45,761 nucleotides of DNA from Chromera velia (Eukaryota; Sar; Chromeraceae). Below, one piece after another: positions 24,291-35,036 of this stretch. Below the pieces are notes generated by a model. The model was not told the origin of the DNA. It was given only the letters and a program-made list of their open reading frames with translations, and did no database searches. How positions within the stretch are numbered: position 1 is the stretch's first letter; each line of letters starts with the position of its first letter. The position numbers were made by a program, and so were the translations under genes. The stretch lies in assembly GCA_018398765.1 (NCBI GenBank), contig JAHBMJ010000534.1, positions 1 through 45,761 of the forward strand, in the 5' to 3' direction.

Positions 24291-24889
24291 AAGCGGTCCA
24301 AATAAGCCAGAGGTTAGAGGCCCTAGTGACCTGCCTGATTTTATTCATATACTGCCAAAAGTATGGCACAATGGAGACATTCACGCAGGAGAGAAAAAAG
24401 CGAGTTCCAAGTTACCCAGCTGGCAACAGGAGGCCACCTTCTCAAAAAGCTGATGACTGCTTCAGAGACCACCTGAGTCCGAACACCAATACTTCCACCA
24501 TCACCTGTTGTGCCATGCATCACAAAAAGGGGAAGCGATTTCGTCATTGCTCTACACTGTGTGGGGGGTTCACGCGTCTTTTAACAAAACAAAAAAAACT
24601 AACCGTCAGCACTATCACCTCGAGCCCAAGCGATTTCCGTTGCCATCCGAAGTCCCGCAGACGCAAAGGAGAACGCCTTAGTTGCAGCAGCCAGCAGAAG
24701 GCCTTTTTGGGCGCCTCGCTCCGCCGTCTGCAAAAGAAATGAGAGATGTATCCGGAAAGGAACGCAGGAACATGTAACGACGATACATCGAGCTTATCAA
24801 GTCGTGCAACATTTGGGGGGCGGGCCTAGACACAGAGCTGTTTAACGAAGACCACTCAAAGTCAGGTGGAAATGAATATAGAGACATAA

Positions 24890-24896
24890 AAGCGCG

Positions 24897-24983
<87 letters not shown>

Positions 24984-24996
24984 GGCGAGAGAGACG

Positions 24997-25022
<26 letters not shown>
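24890..25022. repeat. Compound (GC)n(AC)n(AG)n microsatellite
   Basis: CG dinucleotides pass into CA and then GA with a few interruptions, in the intron between exons 25218-25150 and 24727-24619. Alternating GC/AC tracts can form Z-DNA. Confidence 0.9.
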
Positions 25023-25028
<6 letters not shown>

Positions 25029-26962
25029 TCCCCGGCCAAGAGTGATATGACTGAGACAAGCGGAAAATGGAAGAAGCCAAGAAGGCCTTAGAGCAAGAGG
25101 TTAATAAGCCCTGGCTGGGGTCGGGGATGGAGACACTTTGGTAGCCCACCTCTGAATGTGCCCAGTGCAGTGACAATACGGGACCCTTGCCAGCGACAAC
25201 CAGCCCGAGGCAGTCAAACTGCGCTGCCAGACTTCTTCTCTCTCGCTCCCCTGTCGGTGTTGCAAGTGTCTTCGTTGAGTTTCGCTCTATCATCTCTGCT
25301 TCACCCCTTTCTCCAACTACTGAGCGCAGCGCCTCTTCTTCGTGACTTCGCTGCTTCTGTCTCCAACAGACAGAGAAAGAAGGATGCAGCCGCGAAAAAA
25401 CGCATGCCACGGAAAAGGAAACGGACCTGCCCGAGAGCCTGCGTGAAAAAAACAAAAAGGGAACAGCAAAATTCACTTCGTAGTTCATCCAAGGCAAACA
25501 AGGAAGACTGGAAGAAAATCGGGAAATGAATTGGAGGTCCGCCGGCAAAGCAGAGCCTTCTGATGAGCGGTACGTACCAGCTTTTTGAGTCAGCTGATCA
25601 ACCAAACAAACAAATCAGCTTGCTGACAAAACCGAGTCTAGCGATTGAAAGGTGGGACAGATTGCTCAATGATTCAGAAAACAATCAGTTTTTCGGCTCC
25701 GCTCCTCACCTGAGAACTTTCTCAAATGGCCGCTCGAGAGCCCCGGCCGTACTTGGGTTTGCAGATGAATAAATCTGACGCATCAGACCGTCAGATGTGG
25801 TGTGGACCTGCATGGGAACAATGGACAACAAGAAAGATGAAAAGAGCTCTGAAACCTGGTGAGGGCTCTCAAGCGACCGAAAACGCCGGTGGAAAAGGAT
25901 CTGGAGAAGACGGGCGGTCCGCCAACGCGCTATGTGCCAGAAAAAATAGAAGAACCCGCAACGGGGAAGGATGTCCGACTTGGCCAGAAACAACAAGTGC
26001 AAATATTACGAAAGGAGAGCTCAAGGAGAGTCCAAAAAACCGAAGGAGAGAGGAAATGAGTGTGATTTACCCTGAGAAGGGATGGCAGGTCGCTGAAAAT
26101 TAGACCACAAAAAGAAGACATCTACGTTGCACGCATGGACGATACGTAATTCAGACAGCAAGGACTGACGACGACACTGTCCTCGTGAAGAATTAGAACG
26201 ATTGGAGTCCACGGCGCCTCCTCTAGCTTCCTGTTGGCAGACCTTCTCTGCTGAAAGAGTCCGAAAGTGTTGGTTTCTGTTTTCTGCCTTTGCAACTGCT
26301 CGCCTGATACTCTAATTTGTCGAACGGGACTGAGGTGCCACTGCTGAACCAAAAGCAGGGCACCCTTTGGAGAGTGGACGTTCACCTTACCACTGCACAG
26401 GAAGAAGGAGCAGGAAGAGCAGTACAATCGAAGGGAATTTGAGATGAAAGCGTTCTCTGAGGGTGACATGTTGATTGGCCACCCACCTCTTGAATCCGAC
26501 AAGCAGGTGCTGCCTTTCGTGTATGACCTCGGCCCAGCACTGCAAAAACATGAAAAGGATTCACATTTGAAAACCGAATCCGGAGAGCAGGAACAGCGGG
26601 AAAAGGCGGCAGCACCAGCCGGGGCAGGCCTGGGCAGACATCTGGCTGTAATTAATGTGCCAATAGAGCCCAACGTGTCAGCTGACCAGTGCGGTAACCT
26701 CCTCCTCAACCTGAGCCGACGTCAACACAACAATTCCCGGCTCAAGCGCGTTCTTTCCCGGCGAATTTGGTTCCATCTTTATGTCCCAACGCCATGTGAA
26801 TATTTTCTCGCTCTTGTGGGTGTAGGATGCGACGTGCGCAAACTGTTCTGGCTCCTGCGCCTCAGACGAGACGCAGAGGCTGCTGATCGCCACAAGAGCG
26901 TCAGACGGGGGAGAGAGTTCGGGAAGATGGTGCAAGTAGGAAAACCTGAATGGACACGTCAT

Positions 26963-27769
26963 TTGAGTTTCCAAAAACTGAACACCAAGACCAAGCGAAA
27001 CGCAGACAGTAAACCGCAATAAATCAATCAGCAGGGCAACGTGTATGGATATGAAAGATTGAATGAAACTCGGACCACCTTGCACACCAGAAGGCCGATT
27101 AACAACGCTGAATCTGCGACGACATCCAAAACGACAGTTCTTGATACACAGCGGATTAGCGACACACATATATCAATCCGTGCCATGCAGTTGCAACTAT
27201 GAGGCAGTGCATGGAGTCAGTGATGAGTCGTGGGCACGCATCTGGATTTAAGGATCATTGTAGATCGACGATACCGATATATAGATCGACGATATTAAAT
27301 ATCATTGTAGACGCACGACCATCGCACGACCAGCGTCGCAACATGTCGCAACGTCCGTGCGGGCCCGCAGCGGCGCTGCATGCAGGCGCGCGGGCGCAAA
27401 GTCGCCCGCAGCGACGTTGCGGCTCCGCATCACCCCTGGTGTCCCCCCCCAAAAGTGAATGAACCTACTTTTTGGGCGGAAGCCTTGCCGCCGCCGCCCT
27501 CGAGCCCTTCATATGTAGAAACGAACCCCTTTTTAGTTTCACGGCGGCTCCGCCACCGCAAAAACCCCTGGGGTTAATTCAGCTTCTGATGCGATTTTCT
27601 CTTGTAGAACATTCGAGATGAAAGATCTCTCCATCCATCTCCACCTCTCCAAACAGGAAAAGCAACAACAAGAAAGTGGCTGAAGTCGAGCGTTAAGAGA
27701 GTTTGTCTTATGGTGAAAGATCAATTATTTTCTCCTGCCATCTCCGGACGTCTCCGGCCGTCTCCGGCA
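26963..27769. other. Intergenic
   Basis: No convincing gene. 27340-27440 is GC-rich with GCCCGCAGCG-type inverted motifs. 27430-27570 has scattered GGCGG/CCGCC blocks similar to other GC-rich repeats in the window. The upstream exons expected for the RAB3GAP2-like gene are not visible. Confidence 0.4.
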
Positions 27770-28170
27770 AACTGTGGGAAGCGAGCAAGCCAGCCCTTCT
27801 TTCCTTTGGAATCCTTTCTTCCTTCCTTCTTCTTCCTTCCTGGTGCCCCCCCAAATGATGATAGTGGTGTGTCTGCCACTGTTGGAGGGGGGCTGAGAGA
27901 CATACAGGCACTGGCAGGCAGACTCAGGTAGGAACTAGTCAATCAGTCAGTCAGTCAGTCAGTCAGTCAGTGAGTCAGTCAATCAGTCCGCCAGTTTCGT
28001 CCCTTCTTTCCTTCGGAATCCCTTCTTCCTTCCTCCTTCTCCCTTCCTCCTTTTTCCTTCCTCCTTCTTCTTTCTTGGTACCCCCCACAATGATAATAGT
28101 GGTGTGCCTCCCACTGTAGGAGGGGGATTCAGAGACATAGAGATATAAGCAGGCACACTCAGGTGGAAGT
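27770..28170. repeat. About 205-bp tandem duplication leading into the CAGT array
   Basis: Two imperfect copies: a CTTCCTTCCTTCTT-type stretch, then (AA/CA)TGAT(G/A)ATAGTGGTGTG, GGAGGGGG, GAGACATA, CAGGCA...CTCAGGT, and a short CAGT run. They begin near 27797 and 28003. Confidence 0.7.
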
Positions 28171-28950
28171 CAGTCAGTCAGTCAGTCAGTCAATCAGTCA
28201 GTCACCCAATCGATGAGTCAGCGAGTGAATCAATCAGTCACTCAGTCAGTCCATCAGTCAGTCAGTACGTTAGGCAGTATTAGGCAGTCAGTCAATCAGT
28301 CAGTCAGTCACTCACTCACAGTCAGTCAATCAGTCAGCCAATTAGTTAGTCAGTCAGTATATTAGATAGACAGGCAGTCAGTCAGTGAGTAAGTCAATCA
28401 GTCAGTCACTCAGTCAGTTAAGCAGTCAGTCAGTCAGTATATTAGACAGGCAGGCAAGCAGGCAGATGTAGCCAGCTGGATGGGAAGTCAGCCAGTCAGT
28501 GATTCAGTCAGGCAGTCAATCAGTGAGTAAGTCAATCAGTCAGTCACTCAGTCAGTTAAGCAGTCAGTCAGTCAGTGTATCAGACTATATCAGACAGGCA
28601 GGCAAGCAGGCAGCTAGACAGGAAGTTAGCCAGTCAGCCATTCAGTCAGGCAGTCAGTCAGCAAGTAAGTCAATCAGTCAGTCACTCAGTCAGTTAAACA
28701 GTCAGTCAGTCAGTATATTAAACAGGTAAGCAAGCAGGCAGCTAGACAGGAAGTCAGCCAGCCAGTCATTCAATCAGGCAGTCAGTGAGTAAGTCAATCA
28801 GTCAGTCACTTAGTTAGTTAAGCATTCAGTCAACATCAGGACAGGCAGGCAAACAGGTAGATGCAGGCAGCTAGACATGAAATCAGTCAGTCATTCAATC
28901 AGGCAGGCAGTCTGTGAGTTAGTCAATCAGTCAGTCAGTCAGTCAGCTAA
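27935..28950. repeat. CAGT satellite with about 130-bp higher-order units (left block)
   Basis: GTCA tetranucleotides organised into longer units marked by GACAGGCAGGCAAGCAGGCAG, CTAGACAGGAAGT and GTGAGTAAGTCAATCAGTC. Units recur at roughly 28440, 28590, 28720 and 28840. The array continues at 31585-31699 and 32931-33105 after two insertions, so it was one array before they arrived. Confidence 0.85.
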
Positions 28951-29262
28951 ACTAGAGACCTAAGGGAGAGCGAATATACACACTGCCCGCTAGAGGCAGG
29001 TCATCCTGTCAGAGCTTTTGATGGAAAGTCTGTATTCAAAGGGACAGGTCGCTAGATTAACTTACGAATCAATTTGGTAAGATCTGATCTTAACAAGACC
29101 TGGCATGCACTCGGAAAATGGTATGCGCGCGAATACGCGCGGTGATCAATCGAATTTGCATGGAAGCGATTACCCCGCGGCTGGCCTCGGACGCTCGGCC
29201 CGGTGGGTCTAGACGCGCGACTTATGGCCCACAGCAGGCTGGGACCCTAGTATAGTTCAACT
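28951..29262 (-). repeat. 3' LTR
   Basis: The left-hand copy of the long terminal repeat. It is the 3' LTR for the minus-strand element because the polypurine tract lies next to it. It contains a GC-rich palindromic stretch GCGCGCGAATACGCGCG near 29128. Confidence 0.8.
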
Positions 29263-29680
29263 CCCCCCCTTGATTGCGTTTCTGTGTAAAGAGAACGAGA
29301 TCGAAGCACAAGAGAGAAAAACAAAGGGAAGAAACAGCTGCTTGCTCTAACTAACTACGCTTCGAAGGCTTCAACCCCCCCGCTCTTGCCTTAAGTTCTC
29401 AACAGAAATGAAATGAAAGCAATCATAGAGAAAGGCTTAGAGCAGAATTATACAGTGTGACTTTCTGTATATAATAGACCGATCATCTTTAAAGGCGGAA
29501 TTAGAGCAATGCAAGCAATCGATCATCTTCAAAGGCGGAATTACAGTCACACACACTGCATGTATAAAAGCAACTAGTCATCTTTTATTCCAATGTTATT
29601 GGATTGATGCGTGTTCAATTTTTGATCCTTTCGGATCCTTTCCTGAGGAATAAGACGCATGCAAAGAAAAGAGAAGAAAT

Positions 29681-31140
29681 TTATATGCAGTTTGCAAAGT
29701 GAGCCATCCATGCTTCCTGATCGGCAGGATTCGACATATCGAAAATCCGACGCTCCCCTTGCTGCCCCTCCTCTGTCTCCTCAGTGTCTGTTCTACCCTC
29801 GACAGCTGGAGCATCTTCCTCCAGCTCTGCATCGGAGTATTCTACGATTGGCAAACTCTGGATCCAGGTAGGAGGCTGCTCGAACACCATATCAACAAAG
29901 CCGCCGCCATAGCGAATGGCCTCGTTGGTTTCTGCTTCACAGGATGTGACTGCCATTCTCACTTTCTCCCGGGTCATCTTTGCTGTCTCTCTGCTGCTGT
30001 CCCCTTCTTTCTTATCTTCTTGCATCTTCAACATCGTAGAAGCGATGCTGTTGATATCAGCTTTAGAGAGAGACTGCCCCCCCTTCTGGCCTGAAGACTG
30101 GGAAGACTGGCTTTGCTGTTTATCATCAGACTGCTGCTGCCCTTGGTGGGACTGCTGCTGCCTTTGCTGTTGATTCTTCCGGTTGTTGCTTCTTCTAATG
30201 TTCCCGCTATCTGAACCTTTCATCTTCTCACTCCACTTCCGAGAGAAGTCGGTGAGCATTTGGACCCTCTCAGGATCCATTGACCGAATGTCCCTGGAAA
30301 GGTCAGTCGCAACAATCAACTGCTCAAGACTGGCGCCGGAGGACCCGCTGGTGCTGTCATGTGCCCCGTCCTTATGATACTTAGAAACCTCAATCTCCCT
30401 CTTCTTCACACTGGTGTCGCTGGAGCTGCAAAGACGGAGAACTCCAGATGAAACGGATGCAACCCACTCAAGGCAGGTGTGCTTCTAGTCCAGGGTCGCC
30501 ATAGCCTCCTCGATGACCTCTTACATATACTTCCAGCTGTCTTTGACGGAAACTGGATCGCCGGTACCTCTAACCTGCTTCTTTGGCGTGGTGTGGGCAA
30601 GGGCCTTGATCTCTTCAGGGAGGAGAGACTAGAACTTGACCCCTATGACGAAATCGGCGGGCTCCAGGGACTGGCTCTTCAAATCCGCAAGCAACTCCTT
30701 GTAGGCAAAGTACTTCTCTTTGAAGGACAGAGAGAGCACGACTCCAACAAATGTGATTGCGGTGATGAGGGTGACGAAGGACTCGAAGGTTGCCCACGCC
30801 GTCTCCTTCTGGAGGTCCGGAGAAAGCTGCGTGTTATCGCTAGAGGGGGTCTGCAAAAAGTTGCCAAAAACTTCTCTGCCCAGTCGCAAAGATGGTCTTT
30901 GAAGTCTGCAAGTTCCTCGCCAGCCTGCCTAGTAACCGGAAGGACATGTTGAGGATCAGAAGCCAGAGACACAGTCCGTCTCTGGAGGGCCTTGTCCACG
31001 AGGAACGAAGAAACCTCGATCGCTCCTTTGAGCTTTCGGAGTCCAGCATAGCTGGCATACTCCTTGGCCTACAGTTGAAGCAACTCAAGATAATCTTCAG
31101 ACGAGTTGACTTGCTGCCTCTGTGGTGGCTCGTCAGAAGT
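29681..31140 (-). pseudogene. Gag-like ORF of the LTR element, interrupted
   Basis: Open reading continues down the minus strand from about 31140 to 29681, with stops at 31069-31071 (TAG), 30629-30631 (TAG), 30521-30523 (TAA) and 30485-30487 (TAG), and one frameshift near 30870-30890. The intact last part (30409-29681) is about 242 aa: a helical segment (LEQLIVATDLSRDIRSMD), a Gln/Ser-rich low-complexity stretch (QQQRQQQSHQGQQQ), and an acidic C-terminus. The middle has a hydrophobic stretch (TLITAITFVGVVLSLSF). No zinc knuckle or enzyme motif. I call it Gag-like only from its position between LTRs. Confidence 0.5.
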
Positions 31141-31270
31141 GAACTTCAGATTGGAGGAAGTGGAAGGATTTATCTGATAACAAGATACAATAGCAGTTGT
31201 TCAGAAAGAAACACAAAGAGAAGACAGACCTTCCTGTTAACCGCACTAGAGACCTAATGTTGTTAACCAT

Positions 31271-31579
31271 ACTAGAGACCTAAGGGAGAGTGAATATGCA
31301 CACTGCCCGCTAGAGGCAGGTCATCCTGTTAGAGCTCTTGATGGAAAGTCTGTGTTCAAAGGGATAGGTCGCTAGATTAACTCACGAATCAATTTGGCAA
31401 GATCTGATCTCAATAAAACCTGGTATGCACTTGGAAAATGGCATGCGCACGAATGCGTGCGGCGATCAATCGAATTTGCATGGAAGCGATTACCCCGCGG
31501 TTGGCCTCGGACGCTCGGCCCGGTGGGTCCAGACGTGCGACTCACGGCCCACAGCAGGCTGGGACCCTATAGTTCAACT
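31271..31579 (-). repeat. 5' LTR
   Basis: The right-hand LTR copy. Just inside it, the motif ACTAGAGACCTAA is repeated (31244-31256), so the LTR edge has a short local duplication. Confidence 0.8.
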
Positions 31580-31584
31580 GTTAA

Positions 31585-31699
31585 GCAGTCAGTCAGTCAG
31601 TGTATCAGACAGGCAGGCAGGTAGGCAGATGCAGGCAGCTAGACAGGAAGTCAGTCAGTCAGTCAGTCATTCAATTAGATAGCTAATCAGTGAGTTAGT
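31585..31699. repeat. CAGT satellite, middle block
   Basis: Same higher-order unit as 27935-28950 (GACAGGCAGGCAGG, CTAGACAGGAAGTCAGTC). Caught between the LTR element and TIR element 3. Confidence 0.85.
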
Positions 31700-31743
31700 T
31701 ACCTCCCTGAACCTAACATCTACTTGAATGGTGGGGCCGCATT

Positions 31744-31900
31744 TTTAGATAGGCTTGAACGCCTGTGCCGCAGGCGCGGGCAGTATCTTGAAGGCCTGTG
31801 CCGCAGGCGCGGGTGGTGTCTTGAAAGGCAGCACCACAGGCGCGGGTAGTGTCTTGACCGGCTGTGCCGCAGGCACGGGCAGTGTCTTGAAAGGCAGCGC
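31744..31900. repeat. GC minisatellite in TIR element 3
   Basis: Four units of about 40 bp with GCCGCAGGCGCGGGCAGTGT plus CTTGAA. A single unit of the same type sits near the other end (32857-32886), inside the right TIR region, so the repeat is part of both subterminal zones. Confidence 0.75.
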
Positions 31901-32080
31901 CGCATGCAGCTAGGTGTCTAAAAAATCGTAGCTGCATGCGTGTCTAGATGCGTAGGCGTGTCTACCCATCTTCTGAAGTGCTAGCCAAAGTGCAAGTATA
32001 TCCAAACCTAGATCCAAACAACCCTGAAGCTCCTTCTTCTACTACAACTGCCTATAGGGAGATCAATTTGTAGTATGCAC

Positions 32081-32437
32081 TCAGCAGTCCAACGTAGTGA
32101 GGCAGAGAAGGCGAGAGAGACAAAGAGCAATTTTAGTGAACGGCCTGTCTTTACTGAGCAAGCAGGAGGCCAGAAATGAGTTTTGTGCCCGCTCTCTCAC
32201 CCTGACTGAGGGAAAAAATCCTGTTAAGGAAGTGGGAAGGGCAATTGTGTTTAACTTGTACGCAGATGCGAGACAGCTACTGCAGTGGTCTCCCCACTCA
32301 GGAGAGATACTGTAGATAAATTTTGAATACAGATTTTCGCGAACGGTCTCCGCACCTTCCCGGCCCCCTTCTTGTATCTCTATCACAATAAGTTGCCTCT
32401 CCGCTTGCAGGCTCTGCCCAAGCTTCTTCGTCTTCAA
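32081..32437 (-). other. Weak ORF within TIR element 3
   Basis: A minus-strand open frame of about 118 codons, without an ATG that I trust, has an even amino-acid mix (including GREGAETVRENLYSKFIYS). A pyrimidine-rich CAG acceptor lies just upstream (minus strand, about 32460). No family recognised. It could be a captured exon or chance. Confidence 0.25.
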
Positions 32438-32930
32438 ATTTTCTGGCAGCGGCTGGGGAAGAACAGAGTGAGGCCCAGCAGAGAGAAGCAGAGAGACAAG
32501 AGCAACAAAAGAGGCTTGCTCTTTGTCAAGCGCACGGTTTCAGAGTGTGAGCTCACCAAACGCAGGTGCAAGCCCGTAAAATCTGCAGGTTGAGCAGTTT
32601 TGCTGATTCTGATTCAGAAGATGAATGAATAGAGATATTATATATGACCGTATACTAGTATTGAGCTATGCATAATATAATTTAGGATATAATATTGATA
32701 GTGTATGATTATGTATGATGATATGTACGAAACCTAGGCATGAATAGTATTTTAAAGGCAATATATCGATTTATTTATACGTTATTGTTTTTCATTTTTT
32801 TTTAAATATTCTTTGAATGAGATTTGCTAGGCCACAAATTTGGATAGACTTGATTGGCCGCGCCGCAGGCGCGGACGATCTTGATATTCTTTTTTTAAGT
32901 CGACATTAGGTTCAGGGAGGTCGAGTTAGT

Positions 32931-33105
32931 CAATCAGTCACTCACTCAGTCACTTAATCAGTCAATCAGTCAGTATATCAGACAGGCAGACAAGCAGGCA
33001 GCTAGACAAGAAGTCAGTCAGTCAGTGAGTCAGTCATTCAATCAGGCACTTAGTCAGTGAGTTTGTTAATCAATCAGCCAGTCAATCAATCAGCCAAGAG
33101 ACATG
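32931..33105. repeat. CAGT satellite, right block
   Basis: Continues the same array after TIR element 3, with GACAGGCAGACAAGCAGGCAG and CTAGACAAGAAGTCAGTC. It ends near 33105. Confidence 0.85.
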
Positions 33106-33139
33106 CATGTGCATTCCCAAAAAATCAGAAGCACGTGAG

Positions 33140-33755
33140 TAGGGGGTGTTTTGAAACCAAAGCAGTGGGGGCATTTTGCAAGCAAAGTTGCCCCACTGTT
33201 ACAAGTGGAAGGGTTCAAGAGGTGTAGGGTGGACTGCTTTCCAGCCCCAGTCTCACTGCCTCACTCCTTCTGGTTCAAGAGGTATGTCTGCATGTCTTCA
33301 TATTTTCCTGCTTTGCTGTGCAGGTGAGTTAAAAGTGCATTGAGGTGCATGTAAACAGTGAGAGCGTTTTGCAAGTAAAGTTGCACCACTGTTACAAGTG
33401 GAAAGGATCAAGTGATATAAGTTGGACGGCTTTCTACGTTCAGTTTCACTTCCCTACTCCTTCTAGTTCAAAAGTTATGAGCATTTACTTTTTCAGATTG
33501 AAAGTGAAGGTAGTTATACTTAGTGATCCTCATCTCACTTTCAATCTACATAGCAAAACGATAACATAACACATTTTTTTCCTAGTATTAAAAAACCTGT
33601 TTGCAGCATCAAAGGTGCATGTACGAAGGCTTTACTATCTTAATTTCAGCTTCTAATTCGTTTTGGTTCAACAGTCATGAATATTTACTTTTTTAGATTG
33701 AAAGTGAAGGCAGTTATACCTAGTAATCCCAGCGTCACTTTCAATCTACATAGCA
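33140..33755. repeat. Diverged tandem repeats of about 200-250 bp
   Basis: Blocks starting near 33150, 33350 and 33600 share TTGCAAG(C/T)AAAGTTGC, CCACTGTTACAAGTGGAA, and AGATTGAAAGTGAAGG...TTTCAATCTACATAGCA. A further copy of part of the unit (TCAAAGGTACATGTAAGAAG) continues at 36482-36590, just beyond TIR element 4, so that element split the array. Confidence 0.7.
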
Positions 33756-34329
33756 TTACCCTATAAAACTTTTAGTAAATATGACTAAATATTATAAAAT
33801 ATCACAAAAAATTTATATTTTAGTCATATTTTACTTTTTTTTTGTGGGTTTATATATTTTTGTATATATTGTACGCGGACAAACAAAAAATGCTACAGAG
33901 GTCTGCAAACACCCACAAATTGAATGAACTGACTCCCATTCATTCAATTAACATATTTTATGAGAAAAAAAATGGTGAAAAAAAACTAGTGAACAGTTAT
34001 ATTTTAGTTATTTTTTTTTTTAAGTGAATTTTGTCACTAATTTCCCTCATATTTTGTCATATTTTGTCATATTTTGAAAAACATTTTTTTATGAAAGAAT
34101 TATAACTTTTAGGACGTTTCTGGGGCAATTTATGAAGACTGGAGCTTTTAATTCATCTAGTGCACCAACTTAGAGCATATAAAATAAAATATTGAGTAAA
34201 TAATATCATTTTTATGAAATTTTATCTTATTTTGACCATGATAATGAGGAGGGGCATGACCTTTTCGCCCCCCCCAATGGCTGCCAGTGGGCCAACCTTT
34301 CTCGGAGTGGTACTTTCTGCCCCTTTTTC

Positions 34330-34955
34330 TCATCCTAAACGTCTTTCATTTCGGCATCCTCTTCCTGCACTCTCCCCCGCCTGCATGCCTGTAGCAGGGG
34401 CCCCAGTAGCGGCCGCCCTAGCAGTGGCCTCTTCAGTAGCGCTTCTTGCCTCTCCTTCCGCATATCCAATTCTGTTATTCAAAGAGGTCGTAAAGTGATG
34501 GAGGACCGTGACTGAGACGGTGACTCTCTTCCCGGCCTTGTTGGTGACTGTGTGCTTAGATAAATCACCGAAGACGACTTCTAGGGCCTCGTTGAGGAGA
34601 CTGATCATCTTGTATGTTTTCTCTACACCTGGGTCTTTAGGCTTTACCTTGGCCCACCTGCAAAGAGAAAAAAAAAATGAAGGTACAAACCTGGCCAACC
34701 TATATAGACAAACAGCTGCATCATCAGGTAGCAAAAACAAGCAAAAAAAGGAGGAGGTGGGAGCAGACAAAGAGGGGATAGCGCAAGAGATATAGACGTG
34801 TGGAAAAAAAAAAAATGGAGGCTCTGAAAACAGAAAGCTGATGTACTTGTTTTTCGACTCTTCATCGGGAAAGGTATTCTTGTACACGCGAATCAGCTCT
34901 TCGATGAGTTAAGAATCAACAGAGGGGATCGGAGGTTTTTTGGGGCACTGCGCTG
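34330..34955 (-). pseudogene. Unrecognised protein fragment, two exons, in TIR element 4
   Basis: Minus strand. The first exon (about 34955-34844) includes [12 protein letters not shown], a TAA at 34909-34911, then [27 protein letters not shown] donor and TTTGCAG acceptor (near 34660) join in phase to WAKVKPKDPGVEKTYKMISL. It continues with NEALEVVFGDLSKHTVTNKA, an Ala/Thr-rich segment and a TGA at 34330. Composition looks like a real helical protein. I recognise no family. It could be captured host sequence or an element protein, and no start codon is evident. Confidence 0.45.
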
Positions 34956-35036
34956 TACCAATCAGGTATCTCTACCGAACACTTCTCTCCTTTTTGCATT
35001 TAAATCTAAAGATGCAAAACTTTATGCATCTATCGA

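Larger units (their letters stand above)
21888..26962 (-). pseudogene. RAB3GAP2: RAB3GAP2-like (Rab3GAP regulatory subunit), N-terminal part only
   Basis: Minus-strand exons: about 26962-26687, 26539-26487, 26392-26170, 25807-25710, 25507-25477 (31-nt microexon), 25218-25150, 24727-24619, 22637-22492, 22166-21888. All reading phases fit, giving about 428 codons. Recognised blocks: LLVGFKSGKVNVHSPKGALL, then AAVADRFGR joined to VSLLHLDSLRLL, HMWKGYREAQLAWL and LVIYAPRRGLLEAW. These follow the N-terminal propeller of metazoan RAB3GAP2, whose full protein is about 1390 aa. Known role: partner of RAB3GAP1 in a GAP for Rab3 and GEF for Rab18. The last exon ends at a plausible donor (GTAGAG), but no later exons are found before CTF4. 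Either the gene is broken or very distant or short exons were missed. The start at 26962 is provisional; the human N-terminus has about 60 more residues. Confidence 0.75.
28951..31579 (-). mobile_element. Small non-autonomous LTR retroelement, minus strand
   Basis: Direct repeats 28951-29262 (312 bp) and 31271-31579 (309 bp) are highly similar, with a 3-bp indel and scattered substitutions. On the minus strand a polypurine tract (AAGGGGGGG, about 29263-29271) abuts the 3' LTR. A TGG-starting primer-binding-like site (TGGTTAACAACATTAGGT) lies 1 nt inside the 5' LTR. The element sits in the CAGT satellite with flanks gctaa (28946-28950) and gttaa (31580-31584), a 5-bp duplication with one mismatch. 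Unoccupied versions of the site (CAGTTAAGCAGTC) occur in other satellite units. Interior: one decayed Gag-like ORF and no recognisable protease, RT or integrase. It would depend on another element for movement. Confidence 0.8.
31700..32922. mobile_element. TIR element 3 (1.2 kb)
   Basis: Left end TACCTCCCTGAACCTAACAT; right end reverse-complemented GACCTCCCTGAACCTAATGT; similarity extends to about 29 bp. Perfect 8-bp target duplication gagttagt at 31692-31699 and 32923-32930. The unoccupied site survives in another unit of the same satellite (TGTGAGTTAGTCAATCAGTC near 28914), a direct check on the boundaries. Interior: a GC minisatellite (31744-31900), a weak minus-strand ORF (32081-32437), and an AT-rich right half. 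No transposase. Confidence 0.85.

Noticed and set aside
28180-28950. CRISPR-like repeated units
   Set aside because: Units are contiguous tandem repeats without unique spacers, and the genome is eukaryotic.
29100-29260. tRNA-like or rRNA-like GC-rich palindromes in the LTR
   Set aside because: No B-box or cloverleaf could be built, and the sequence is present in both LTR copies.
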